This document shows positions 7,300 through 13,911 of a DNA stretch of 13,911 bases, piece after piece. Within the stretch, counting starts at the first letter, position 1; every line of letters starts with the position of its first letter. Made by a program: the position numbers and the translations under genes. Source of the stretch: Clostridiales bacterium (GTDB taxonomy: Bacteria > Bacillota > Clostridia > Caldicoprobacterales > UBA3941). Location: contig JAAYKZ010000050.1 in the NCBI GenBank assembly GCA_012522165.1, positions 1 to 13,911 on the forward strand, in the 5' to 3' direction. The notes beneath the pieces are model-generated. The model was not told the origin of the DNA, did no database searches, and saw only the letters and a list, made by a program, of their open reading frames with translations.

Positions 7300-8988
7300 T
7301 TAAGTTGTATAATTGCTTCTTCCTGATGCGCTAAGTAAATTGGTATTTTGTGTAGTAGACTCTAACTTCTTTTGTTGGTTGCTATCCCATAGAGCTTGAC
7401 TTACAACTTCCTCTATTCTCGAAACGGGAATTACACTAATAGGATAGTCCAAATATTGCTCGTTCCAATTATCCTTGGGTATTATGGCTTTCTCCACTCC
7501 AGCCTGCACCGCTGCCTGTAACTTGGCATTAACTCCTCCCACGGCTTTAACCTCACCTCTAATGGATATCTCACCCGTCATGGCCACAGCATTATCAACG
7601 GGCAACCCCTTTATTGCAGAATATATGGCTGTTACCATGCTTATTCCAGCCGATGGACCATCGATTGGTACTCCTCCTGGGAAGTTAAGGTGAATATCAT
7701 AATCTCTTGGATCCACATCTAGAAATTTTCTTATAACAGTCATCACATTATCCACAGAGCCTTTAGCGGTACTTTTTCGTCTGCTTTTCTTTCCGCCTGT
7801 GCCTATTTCCTCTTCATCTATAATACCTGTTACTGTAACAATTCCATTACCCTTAATAGTGGGAATAGCTGAAGCTTCAACCTCAATAATAGTTCCCAAA
7901 TTTGCACCATATACCGCTAAACCATTAACATACCCAATTTGAGGTTTGTCTGTTATCTTCTTTTCTGGCCGCGGAGAATAGTGGCAGCTATCTATTACCC
8001 ATTCTACATCCTTTATCTGAATATTGTTTCGACCTTCTGATAAAGCTAAACCGCCAGCTAACTGAACCATATTGACAGTATCTCTACCGTTTGTTGCATA
8101 CCGACCTATCTTTTCTACACTCTTCTCATCAATATCAAATCCAGCTTTTTTAGCAGCATTTCTTGCTATAATCATATTTTCTTCTGGAGTAAGACCTCTG
8201 AAAAAAATCTCCATACACCTAGACCTAATGGCCTGGGGTATCTCTTCAGGACTTCTCGTAGTAGCACCTACTAATCTAAAATCTGCAGGAAGTCCATTCT
8301 TAAAGATATCGTGTATATGTCTAGGAATATTGCTGTCCTCTGAATTGTAATAGGCACTTTCAAAAAACACCTTGCGGTCTTCCAGAACTTTGAGCAGCTT
8401 GTTCATCTGTATGGGATGGAGCTCTCCTATTTCGTCTAAAAATAAAACTCCTCCATGGGCCTTGGTGACAGCACCTGGTTTTGGCTGGGGTATACCCGCT
8501 ACTCCCAAAGGGCCAGCGCCTTGATAGATAGGATCATGTACCGATCCAATCAAGGGATCTGCGATACTTCGCTCATCAAACCGGATAGAAGTAGCATCCA
8601 TCTCAATAAACTTGGCGTCCTTACGAAAAGGCGAAGCAGGATTTTTTTTTGCTTCTTCAAGAACTACCCGAGCTGCGCAAGTCTTTCCCACACCTGGGGG
8701 CCCATATATCAATACATGCTGGGGATTGGGTCCGCATAAGGCTGCCCTTAAGGCCTTCAGCCCTTCCTCCTGTCCAATTATTTCATCAAAAGCCTTAGGT
8801 CTTGTCTTTTCCGATAAAGGTTCACTAAGCGAAATTTCCCGAAGTCTCTGAAGTTTTTCCAATTCCTTCCTGGATTCTTTTTCTACTGCTACCTTATTCC
8901 CCTGTTGTCCCTTAAGCAAACTAAGAAAATATAAGCCTATTACAACGGAAAAAAATAAATTTATTGCAGCTAATATATTACCCAGCAA
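7300..8988 (-). CDS. lonB: LonB, membrane-anchored Lon-type ATP-dependent protease
   Basis: This is the second Lon-like protease of spore-forming Firmicutes; in Bacillus subtilis LonB is made in the forespore under SigF. The 562 residues (B. subtilis 552) lack the large N-terminal substrate domain of LonA. One N-terminal membrane segment lies at about residues 3-25 (LAAINLFFSVVIGLYFL). Next come ISLSEPLSEKTRPK, Walker A GPPGVGKT (96-103) and Walker B GGVLFLDEIGE (179-189). The protease domain follows, with catalytic Ser446 in DGPSAG and Lys489 in GGVNAK. I place the start at TTG 8986-8988, seven bases after AAAGGAGG; an upstream in-frame TTG at 9007-9009 lies before that site and has none of its own. 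It follows clpX and a hairpin, and ends before a strong terminator. No convincing SigF or SigA promoter could be assigned in the 142-base gap upstream. Confidence 0.94.
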   Translation of the reverse strand: MLGNILAAINLFFSVVIGLYFLSLLKGQQGNKVAVEKESRKELEKLQRLREISLSEPLSEKTRPKAFDEIIGQEEGLKALRAALCGPNPQHVLIYGPPGVGKTCAARVVLEEAKKNPASPFRKDAKFIEMDATSIRFDERSIADPLIGSVHDPIYQGAGPLGVAGIPQPKPGAVTKAHGGVLFLDEIGELHPIQMNKLLKVLEDRKVFFESAYYNSEDSNIPRHIHDIFKNGLPADFRLVGATTRSPEEIPQAIRSRCMEIFFRGLTPEENMIIARNAAKKAGFDIDEKSVEKIGRYATNGRDTVNMVQLAGGLALSEGRNNIQIKDVEWVIDSCHYSPRPEKKITDKPQIGYVNGLAVYGANLGTIIEVEASAIPTIKGNGIVTVTGIIDEEEIGTGGKKSRRKSTAKGSVDNVMTVIRKFLDVDPRDYDIHLNFPGGVPIDGPSAGISMVTAIYSAIKGLPVDNAVAMTGEISIRGEVKAVGGVNAKLQAAVQAGVEKAIIPKDNWNEQYLDYPISVIPVSRIEEVVSQALWDSNQQKKLESTTQNTNLLSASGRSNYTT

Positions 8989-9101
8989 AGCACTGCCTCC
9001 TTTATTCAATAACCCTTTTACGTTTTGGCATGATATTTTTATTATGCTGTATAGAGGCAGCTTTTATCCAATTACTTTACTGGCAACTATTTCTATATAA
9101 T

Positions 9102-9124
9102 ATAGGAGCCCTATAGGCTCCTAT
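9102..9124 (-). terminator. Strong hairpin just after clpX, weak T-tract
   Basis: ATAGGAGCC (9102-9110) and GGCTCCTAT (9116-9124) form a perfect 9-base stem with a 5-base loop, starting 6 bases after the clpX stop on the minus strand. What follows (ATTATATAG) has few consecutive T residues, so it may be a leaky terminator or an mRNA 3'-end stabiliser separating clpX from lonB. Confidence 0.55.
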
Positions 9125-9130
9125 TTATAT

Positions 9131-10417
9131 TTAAGACACTGATTCTCTTTTTTCCTTTGTCTTCTTTATTCCCTTTCGTCTTTTTTGACCTTCTGAAAGA
9201 ATCAATATTGGATCGCTGTGATTTTCTACAGTATCCTTGGTAATGATACATTTCTCTACATCATCTCTAGATGGAATGTCATACATCACGTTTAGCATGA
9301 TTTCTTCAAGGATGGCTCTTAAGCCACGAGCTCCAGTTTTTCTTTCAATAGCCTTGCTAGCTATCAGTTTAAGGGCTTCCTCCTCAAATTCTAAGGCAAC
9401 CCCGTCCATTTCCAGGAGTTTCTGATACTGCTTAATCAGTGCGTTTTTAGGTTCTCTTAGAATCTTGACCAATGCTTCTTCATCTAGGGCATTCAAGGTA
9501 ACAATTACTGGTACTCGACCAACAAACTCGGGAATCAATCCATACTTCAATAGGTCCTCAGGAAGGATTTGAGCTAAAATTTCTCCAATATCTGTATCCT
9601 GATTACTTCGTATCTCAGCACCAAAGCCTATGGATTTTTTCCCAATTCTGTTTTGTATAATCTTTTCTATTCCATCAAAGGCACCACCGCATATAAACAA
9701 TATGTTGGTCGTGTCTATCTGTATAAACTCCTGATGGGGATGTTTTCTACCCCCCTGTGGAGGTACACTAGCAACAGTTCCCTCTAAAATTTTAAGCAGT
9801 GCTTGTTGCACTCCTTCCCCTGACACATCTCTAGTTATGGAAGGATTATCAGACTTTCTAGCTATTTTATCAATTTCATCTATATATATTATGCCCTTTT
9901 CGGCTCTTTCAACATCATAATCAGCTGCTTGTATCAATTTCAGTAAGATATTTTCTACATCCTCACCTACGTAACCTGCTTCAGTTAAGGAAGTAGCATC
10001 GGCTACGGCAAAAGGTACATTTAATATTTTAGCCAAGGTCTGGGCTAACAAAGTTTTACCTGAGCCTGTAGGCCCTAGCATCACAATATTGCTTTTAGAA
10101 ATTTCCACATCATCTTTGGATACATCGCTGTTTATCCTTTTATAATGATTATATACTGCTACCGATAAGGTTTTCTTAGCAGCCTCTTGACCAATTACGT
10201 ATTGATCAAGAATCTCTCTAATCTCCCTAGGTTTTGGTATATCTTTTATATCAAAATCAGTAGCATCATCAAATTCTTCTTCAATAATTTCTTGGCATAA
10301 CTCTATACATTCATCGCATATATAAACCCCAGGACCAGCTACTAAACGCCTAACCTGTTCTTGAGTCTTACTGCAGAATGAACATTTGAGCTGCTTTCTA
10401 TCGTCATATCTAGACAT
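9131..10417 (-). CDS. clpX: ClpX, ATPase and unfolding subunit of ClpXP protease
   Basis: ClpX is the hexameric AAA+ unfoldase that recognises tagged or regulatory proteins and threads them into ClpP. The 428 residues are normal. An N-terminal zinc-binding domain has Cys12, Cys15, Cys34 and Cys37 (CSFC, CDEC). Walker A GPTGSGKT is at 115-122, pore loop GYVGED at 148-153, Walker B IIYIDEID at 176-183, pore-2 RKH at 224-226, and the ClpP-docking IGF loop at 263-265. The tail is basic (KRRKGIKKTKEKRE). Start ATG 10415-10417 (MSRYDDRKQ) follows GAGGTG at about 5 bases; an in-frame ATG 33 bases upstream would add an unusual METYGYRRGES extension without a good ribosome binding site. Gene order tig-clpP-clpX is the common one in Clostridia. 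The 118-base gap to clpP contains a 6-base inverted repeat (CGCTCT/AGAGCG, 10455-10494) of unclear meaning. Confidence 0.97.
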   Translation of the reverse strand: MSRYDDRKQLKCSFCSKTQEQVRRLVAGPGVYICDECIELCQEIIEEEFDDATDFDIKDIPKPREIREILDQYVIGQEAAKKTLSVAVYNHYKRINSDVSKDDVEISKSNIVMLGPTGSGKTLLAQTLAKILNVPFAVADATSLTEAGYVGEDVENILLKLIQAADYDVERAEKGIIYIDEIDKIARKSDNPSITRDVSGEGVQQALLKILEGTVASVPPQGGRKHPHQEFIQIDTTNILFICGGAFDGIEKIIQNRIGKKSIGFGAEIRSNQDTDIGEILAQILPEDLLKYGLIPEFVGRVPVIVTLNALDEEALVKILREPKNALIKQYQKLLEMDGVALEFEEEALKLIASKAIERKTGARGLRAILEEIMLNVMYDIPSRDDVEKCIITKDTVENHSDPILILSEGQKRRKGIKKTKEKRESVS

Positions 10418-10535
10418 ACTTTCACCTCTTCTATAACCATATGTTTCCATGTTTCGCTCTTACCATTAGGCTATATGGCTTGCGGATTAGAGCGTACTTT
10501 CTTTCAATATAATATAGTATGCATCTTACATTGTT

Positions 10536-11120
10536 TTATTTACGAGAGGTAATAACATCATCTATAAGGCCATAGGCCTTCGCTTCTTCTGCAGACATAA
10601 AGAAGTCACGGTCAGAATCCCTCTCTATTTTTTCAATTGATTGTCCTGTTCGATCAGCAAGAATTTGATTTATTTTTTTCTTCAGCTTCAATATATGTTC
10701 AGCATGTATAGCAATATCTGAAGCTTGACCTTGGGCACCACCCAAGGGTTGATGAATCATAATCTCACTGTTAGGTAAGGCCAAACGCTTTCCCTTGGTG
10801 CCAGCGGCTAATAGAAAGGCACCCATAGAAGCAGCCATTCCAACACATATTGTGGATACATCGCATTTAATATATTGCATTGTATCATATATTGCCATTC
10901 CAGCAGTTACTGAACCCCCAGGGCTATTTATATAAAGCAATACATCCTTGTCAGGATCTTTGGCTTCTAAAAACAGTAGTTGTGCTACTACCAAGTTAGC
11001 CGTTACATCGCTTATAGGTCCACCCAAAAATATTATTCTATCTTCCAGCAATCGGGAATATATATCATAGGATCTTTCTCCCCGATTAGTCTGTTCAACA
11101 ACAATAGGTACTAAATTCAC
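10536..11120 (-). CDS. clpP: ClpP, proteolytic subunit of ATP-dependent Clp protease
   Basis: This is a serine peptidase that forms a tetradecameric chamber and degrades proteins fed by ClpX or other Clp ATPases. The 194 residues match the family. The catalytic triad is complete: Ser98 in GMAASMGAFLL, His123 in MIHQPLGG, and Asp172 in SDRDFFMSAEEA. The oxyanion-region motif SPGGSVTAG is at 66-74. The start is GTG (11118-11120), 7 bases after GGAGGGG. It lies 57 bases after tig with no terminator between, so it is probably co-transcribed from the tig promoters. No tandem GGTCAAA CtsR operator is visible upstream, unlike many Firmicute clpP genes. Confidence 0.97.
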   Translation of the reverse strand: MNLVPIVVEQTNRGERSYDIYSRLLEDRIIFLGGPISDVTANLVVAQLLFLEAKDPDKDVLLYINSPGGSVTAGMAIYDTMQYIKCDVSTICVGMAASMGAFLLAAGTKGKRLALPNSEIMIHQPLGGAQGQASDIAIHAEHILKLKKKINQILADRTGQSIEKIERDSDRDFFMSAEEAKAYGLIDDVITSRK

Positions 11121-11177
11121 TTATTGTCCCCTCCCTCTTAATTAATATCCTGATACACATTTATACATCTATTATGT

Positions 11178-12521
11178 TTACTCTTGAGTTGCTTCCTCTG
11201 TAGATTCTTGCTCTTCTTCTTGTGTTTGTTCCTGTTTTTCAACAATTACTGCATTTTCCATAAGGAAATCTACAGCTTTTTGTACAGCTAGACTCCTCTT
11301 AAGACTCTCTTCCTGGCCCTGGTAATCATTTTTTACTCTATCAACATCTAACTTATACTGTTCTGCAATTTTAGCATATTCGCGCTCTAGATCTTCATCG
11401 CTAGCTTCGATTTTTTCTTCCTTTATAACCTGTTCCAAAGTTAGTTGTAGCTTAACCCTATTATATGCGTCATTCTTAAATAGGGCTCTAAAATCTTCCA
11501 TGGAAGTATTTATCATATCAAGGTAGCTTTGTAAATCTAAACCTTGATAACGCATCCTAAAGTCCATATCCCTAACCATTGCATCAATCTCATTTTCAAC
11601 CATGACTTCTGGTATATCTACTTTAGCATTTTCCACTACCTTCTCCAGTAGTTGGTTTTCCATTTCTACCTTTTCCCTTTGCTTTGCATTTTCTTCCATG
11701 GTCTTTCTAAGGTTAGCTTTATATTCCTCAAGAGTATCAAATTCACTTATATCCTTGACAAACTCGTCATCAAGCTCTGGCAATTCTTTCTCTTTTATCT
11801 CATGAACCTTGATTTCAAAAGTAGCTTCTTTACCTTTTAAGTTTTCAGCATGATATTCCTCAGGGAAGGTTACCTGAATCTCCTTTTCATCTCCAACATT
11901 CATACCTACTAATTGTTCTTCAAATCCAGGTATAAAGCGTTGAGAACCAATTTCTAAGGTCTGATTTTCAGCGGTACCTCCTTCAAATGCTTCTCCATCT
12001 ACATAGCCCTTGTAGTCAATGGTTAGAAGGTCTCCTTCTTTTGCTGGCCTATCCTGAACAGAAACCCATCTTGCATTTTGCTCTCTTATCATTTGAAGCT
12101 GATCATCTATATCCTGGTCTGTAACATTATACTCAACCTTATTAATTTCTATTCCTTTATACTGTCCCAGCTCTACCTCAGGTTTAACAGTAACCTCTGC
12201 TGTAAAGATAAGGCTTTTACCTCCACCAATTTGTACAATATCAATTGTAGGTTGGCCTACTGGCTCTATGCCACTTTCTCTTACAGCCTCTTCATAAGCC
12301 TTAGGACAAGCTTCATTTATGGCATCTTCATAGAAAATGCCTTCACCATAATAGCGTTCTATAATCTGGCGAGGTGCTCTGCCTTTTCTAAAACCAGGAA
12401 TATTAATATGTTTTCTATTCTTTATATAGGCCTTTTGCATGGCTTCATCGAATTGCTGGGCATCTACCTCAATTTCTAATTTAACTTTGCTATTTTCAAG
12501 TTTTTCTACACTAGTTTTCAC
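11178..12521 (-). CDS. tig: Trigger factor, ribosome-associated chaperone
   Basis: Trigger factor docks at the ribosomal exit tunnel (protein L23), shields nascent chains, and has peptidyl-prolyl isomerase activity. The 447 residues comprise three parts. The N-terminal ribosome-binding domain has signature GFRKGRAP at residues 43-50. The FKBP-type PPIase domain covers about 163-242 (DYKGYVDGEAFEGG, IPGFEEQLVGM). The C-terminal helical chaperone domain ends in a Glu/Gln-rich tail (EKQEQTQEEEQES). The start is GTG 12519-12521, eight bases after AAGGAGG. Placing the start here puts the GFRxGxxP signature at the same residue numbers as in the Escherichia coli protein, and an upstream ATG at 12606-12608 lies inside the promoter. 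It is the first gene of the tig-clpP-clpX unit. Confidence 0.96.
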   Translation of the reverse strand: MKTSVEKLENSKVKLEIEVDAQQFDEAMQKAYIKNRKHINIPGFRKGRAPRQIIERYYGEGIFYEDAINEACPKAYEEAVRESGIEPVGQPTIDIVQIGGGKSLIFTAEVTVKPEVELGQYKGIEINKVEYNVTDQDIDDQLQMIREQNARWVSVQDRPAKEGDLLTIDYKGYVDGEAFEGGTAENQTLEIGSQRFIPGFEEQLVGMNVGDEKEIQVTFPEEYHAENLKGKEATFEIKVHEIKEKELPELDDEFVKDISEFDTLEEYKANLRKTMEENAKQREKVEMENQLLEKVVENAKVDIPEVMVENEIDAMVRDMDFRMRYQGLDLQSYLDMINTSMEDFRALFKNDAYNRVKLQLTLEQVIKEEKIEASDEDLEREYAKIAEQYKLDVDRVKNDYQGQEESLKRSLAVQKAVDFLMENAVIVEKQEQTQEEEQESTEEATQE

Positions 12522-12576
12522 AAAAACGTCCTCCTTAGTTTTTCCTTTATTTCTATGTACGTTAATAATCTTTAAT

Positions 12577-12605
12577 ATTATAACACAACATTGCCGGTTG
12601 TCCAA
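12577..12605 (-). promoter_or_regulatory. Proximal SigA-type promoter of tig (extended -10)
   Basis: On the minus strand TTGGAC (12605-12600), a 17-base spacer and TATAAT (12582-12577) form a strong match, with TGT directly before the -10 (extended -10). Transcription would begin about 50 bases before the GTG start. Confidence 0.7.
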
Positions 12606-12609
12606 CATT

Positions 12610-12637
12610 ATTATATTATAATACTATCTTTTTGCAA
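12610..12637 (-). promoter_or_regulatory. Distal SigA-type promoter of tig
   Basis: On the minus strand TTGCAA (12637-12632), a 16-base spacer and TATAAT (12615-12610) form a second candidate promoter in tandem, 33 bases upstream of the proximal one. The region is AT-rich, so chance matches are more likely here than for the proximal site. Confidence 0.45.
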
Positions 12638-12678
12638 ATAATTCAAAGATTATTTAATCTTTTATAGGTTTTATGTCC

Positions 12679-12707
12679 TTGAACCTATCTATAAGTTCCT
12701 TTATAAT
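12679..12707 (+). promoter_or_regulatory. SigA-type promoter of fabI
   Basis: TTGAAC (12679-12684), a 17-base spacer and TATAAT (12702-12707) form a good promoter 53 bases before the fabI ATG. The -35 box overlaps the right arm of an inverted repeat, ATAGGTT (12664-12670) and AACCTAT (12682-12688), which could be an operator. It does not match the FapR or FabT operator consensus that I know. Confidence 0.65.
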
Positions 12708-12713
12708 TTATAT

Positions 12714-12738
12714 AACCAATTTGTTGGTTTTGAACCAA
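12714..12738 (+). promoter_or_regulatory. Alternating hairpin-forming repeats in the fabI leader
   Basis: Three 6-base segments alternate: AACCAA (12714-12719), TTGGTT (12724-12729) and AACCAA (12733-12738). The middle one can pair with either neighbour (4-base or 3-base loop), so two hairpins compete at the very start of the predicted mRNA, just before the GAAAGGA ribosome binding site (12744-12750). As DNA it is also a palindromic operator candidate immediately downstream of the -10. Confidence 0.4.
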
Positions 12739-12760
12739 AGGACGAAAGGAATGGTTATAA

Positions 12761-13534
12761 ATGAACGCTTTGCTTAAAGATAAGACAATCTTAATAATGG
12801 GAGTTGCTAATAAGTGGAGTATTGCTTGGGGCATTGCTGAAGCTTGTTTGGACGCAGGCGCAAATTTGATTCTCACTTATCAAGGGGAAAGAAATCTAGC
12901 TAGCCTTGAGAAGTTAACAGCAAATCTGCCTCAAATTCGCCTCTATAAATGTGATGTAACCCAAGATGGAGATATTATTGAGCTATTTAGTAATATAGAA
13001 AAAGATTTTGGCATTATCCACGGCATAGTTCATAGTATAGCCTATGCAAAGAAAGAAGAACTAGAAGGCGTCTATTATGAGACCTCTCGTGAAGGCTATC
13101 TTCTAGCCCAAGATATTAGTGCTTATTCCCTAGTGCCTATTTGCAAATATGGGCGGTCTCTGATGAAGGAGGGCGGCAGCATTGTTACCCTCACCTATAT
13201 CGGAGGAGAACGTGTTGTACAAAACTACAACGTTATGGGGGTGGCCAAATCGGCTCTAGAATCATCTGTTCGGTACTTGGCTGCCGATTTGGGGCCAGAA
13301 AACATTCGTGTAAATTCCATCTCAGCAGGCCCCATAAAAACTGTAGCCGCTCGAGAAATAAAGGGATTTGGCGATATCCTTAAGGTATATGAAGAAAAAG
13401 TTCCCCTTCGAAAAACTATCACCCAACGTGAAGTGGGTGATACAGCAGTTTTCCTTTTGAGTTCTCTGTCCCGGGGAATAACTGGAGAAAACATTCATGT
13501 AGATGCTGGTTTTCATATTATGGGATTATTATAA
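12761..13534 (+). CDS. fabI: Enoyl-[acyl-carrier-protein] reductase (FabI type)
   Basis: FabI catalyses the last reduction in each round of fatty-acid elongation, trans-2-enoyl-ACP to acyl-ACP, using NAD(P)H in the cytoplasm; it is the triclosan target class. The 257 residues match the family. The nucleotide-binding start MGVANKWSIAWGIA is at 13-26, a second cofactor region CDVTQ at 64-68, and HSIAYA at 91-96. Tyr146 and the catalytic Tyr156 and Lys163 of the Y-x6-K signature (YNVMGVAK) are present. SAGPIKT at 188-194 and VDAGFHIMGL near the end are typical. ATG 12761 lies 10 bases after GAAAGGA. The gene stands alone with its own promoter, divergent from tig, rather than in a fab cluster. 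Its stop overlaps the convergent membrane-protein gene by 6 bases. Confidence 0.95.
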   Translation: MNALLKDKTILIMGVANKWSIAWGIAEACLDAGANLILTYQGERNLASLEKLTANLPQIRLYKCDVTQDGDIIELFSNIEKDFGIIHGIVHSIAYAKKEELEGVYYETSREGYLLAQDISAYSLVPICKYGRSLMKEGGSIVTLTYIGGERVVQNYNVMGVAKSALESSVRYLAADLGPENIRVNSISAGPIKTVAAREIKGFGDILKVYEEKVPLRKTITQREVGDTAVFLLSSLSRGITGENIHVDAGFHIMGLL

Positions 13535-13810
13535 TTCCCCTATACACTCCTTTAGAATGAAGAATCCCATTACCACAAACATTATGCCAGCCGCCAGCTT
13601 TAGTATGGTGGCTGGTATATATTTGCATACCAATTCCCCAAAAAAAGTTCCCAATAGTGTAACAACAATGAGACCTAAAGAAGATCCTAGAAAAATTGGC
13701 CATGGCTCCTTATGCTGGGTCACAAGAGTAAATACTGTTAACTGAGTTTTATCACCTAGTTCTGCAATAAATAACTACCAAAAAGATAAAAGGAATAGCT
13801 TTAGATTCAT
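13529..13810 (-). pseudogene. Short GDT1/TMEM165 (UPF0016) family membrane protein with in-frame TAG
   Basis: Members of this family are membrane transporters of Mn2+ (or Ca2+) marked by an E-x-G-D-K/R-T/S motif. Reading from ATG 13808-13810 (after GGGTGGGGG) gives MNLKLFLLSFW, then TAG at codon 12 (13775-13777), then LFIAELGDKTQLTVFTLV in the same frame, carrying the ExGDKT motif at 17-22. Two further membrane segments follow: PWPIFLGSSLGLIVVTLLGTFFG and LKLAAGIMFVVMGFFIL. Total length is 93 codons, one UPF0016 repeat. The first ATG after the stop (13721-13723) lies beyond the motif, so a restarted 64-residue product would lack it. Everything else is well preserved, so a recent mutation or a base-call error is likely. 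No yybP-ykoY manganese riboswitch is recognisable in the roughly 100 upstream bases available. Confidence 0.75.
13583..13619 (+). terminator. Strong hairpin inside the convergent gene, possible fabI terminator
   Basis: CCAGCCGCCA (13587-13596) pairs with TGGTGGCTGG (13606-13615) with one G-U pair, and A/T pairs extend the stem to about 14 base pairs around a 9-base loop. It lies 49 bases past the fabI stop and inside the opposite-strand gene. The plus-strand tail (TATATATTTGC) is only partly T-rich, so it may be a weak terminator or simply a coding-region structure. Confidence 0.35.
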
Positions 13811-13857
13811 TATCCCCCACCCTTACATAACTTTCGTTCTGTTAAGTTAAATGAAAA

Positions 13858-13887
13858 TTGAAAGCCTCGGACTCCTTAAGGTATAAT
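13858..13887 (+). promoter_or_regulatory. SigA-type promoter pointing out of the right edge
   Basis: TTGAAA (13858-13863), an 18-base spacer and TATAAT (13882-13887) form a plausible promoter for a plus-strand gene beyond 13911, divergent from the GDT1-family gene. No start codon of that gene is visible in the remaining 24 bases. Confidence 0.45.
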
Positions 13888-13911
13888 AGTTTTACCCAAA
13901 CAACCTATTAC

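Noticed and set aside
10455..10494. CGCTCT/AGAGCG inverted repeat between clpP and clpX as a terminator
   Set aside because: A 28-base loop and no T-tract make termination unlikely.
12751..12777. Eight-codon leader ORF overlapping the fabI start (ATG at 12751)
   Set aside because: Its ATG directly abuts the ribosome binding site with no spacer, so initiation there is unlikely.
13811..13911. yybP-ykoY manganese riboswitch expected before GDT1-family genes
   Set aside because: I could not find the conserved GGGGAGUA-type and closing elements in the available bases; it could lie beyond the edge.

Overview
The window is AT-rich DNA from what looks like a spore-forming Firmicute of the class Clostridia. 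The evidence is LonB (the second Lon-type protease of spore formers), Clostridia-like trigger factor, ClpP, ClpX, Lon and EngB, AGGAGG-type or G-rich ribosome binding sites (several GTG and TTG starts), and SigA-like promoters. I cannot name a genus from the sequence alone.

Layout. Bases 1-1456 (minus) hold an FGGY-family sugar kinase whose C-terminus runs off the left edge. Bases 1631-2368 (minus) hold a Cys-containing conserved protein of unknown function, divergent from 2505-4241 (plus), a beta-propeller/coiled-coil/acidic-tail protein with one sialidase Asp-box. From 12521 down to 4213, all on the minus strand, lies the protein quality-control block: tig (trigger factor), clpP, clpX, lonB, lon and engB. 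Tandem promoters precede tig. A strong hairpin follows clpX. A clear terminator follows lonB, and lon-engB has its own SigA-type promoter and its own terminator. On the plus strand 12761-13534 is fabI, divergent from tig. Converging on fabI at 13529-13810 is a short GDT1/TMEM165-family membrane protein gene. The right edge carries a promoter pointing out of the window.

The genes of the central block act together. Trigger factor meets chains at the ribosome, ClpXP and the Lon proteases degrade failed or regulated proteins, and EngB is a ribosome-assembly GTPase translated from the end of lon.

The most notable observations are two in-frame nonsense codons in otherwise well-preserved genes. One is TAA in lon between the Walker A and Walker B motifs. 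The other is TAG in the GDT1-family gene just before its ExGDK motif. Both reading frames are otherwise intact, so each is a point change and not an indel: either real inactivation or base-call error. Other points: the lon-engB terminator is written inside the coding region of the convergent gene; the fabI leader can form two mutually exclusive hairpins; and the 1631-2368 gene has two in-frame starts, each with a ribosome binding site, the upstream one folded into a perfect hairpin. I saw no transposon, CRISPR array, tRNA, rRNA or obvious novel multi-gene system. No gene-free stretch exceeds 300 bases; the longest is the 239-base tig/fabI spacer.
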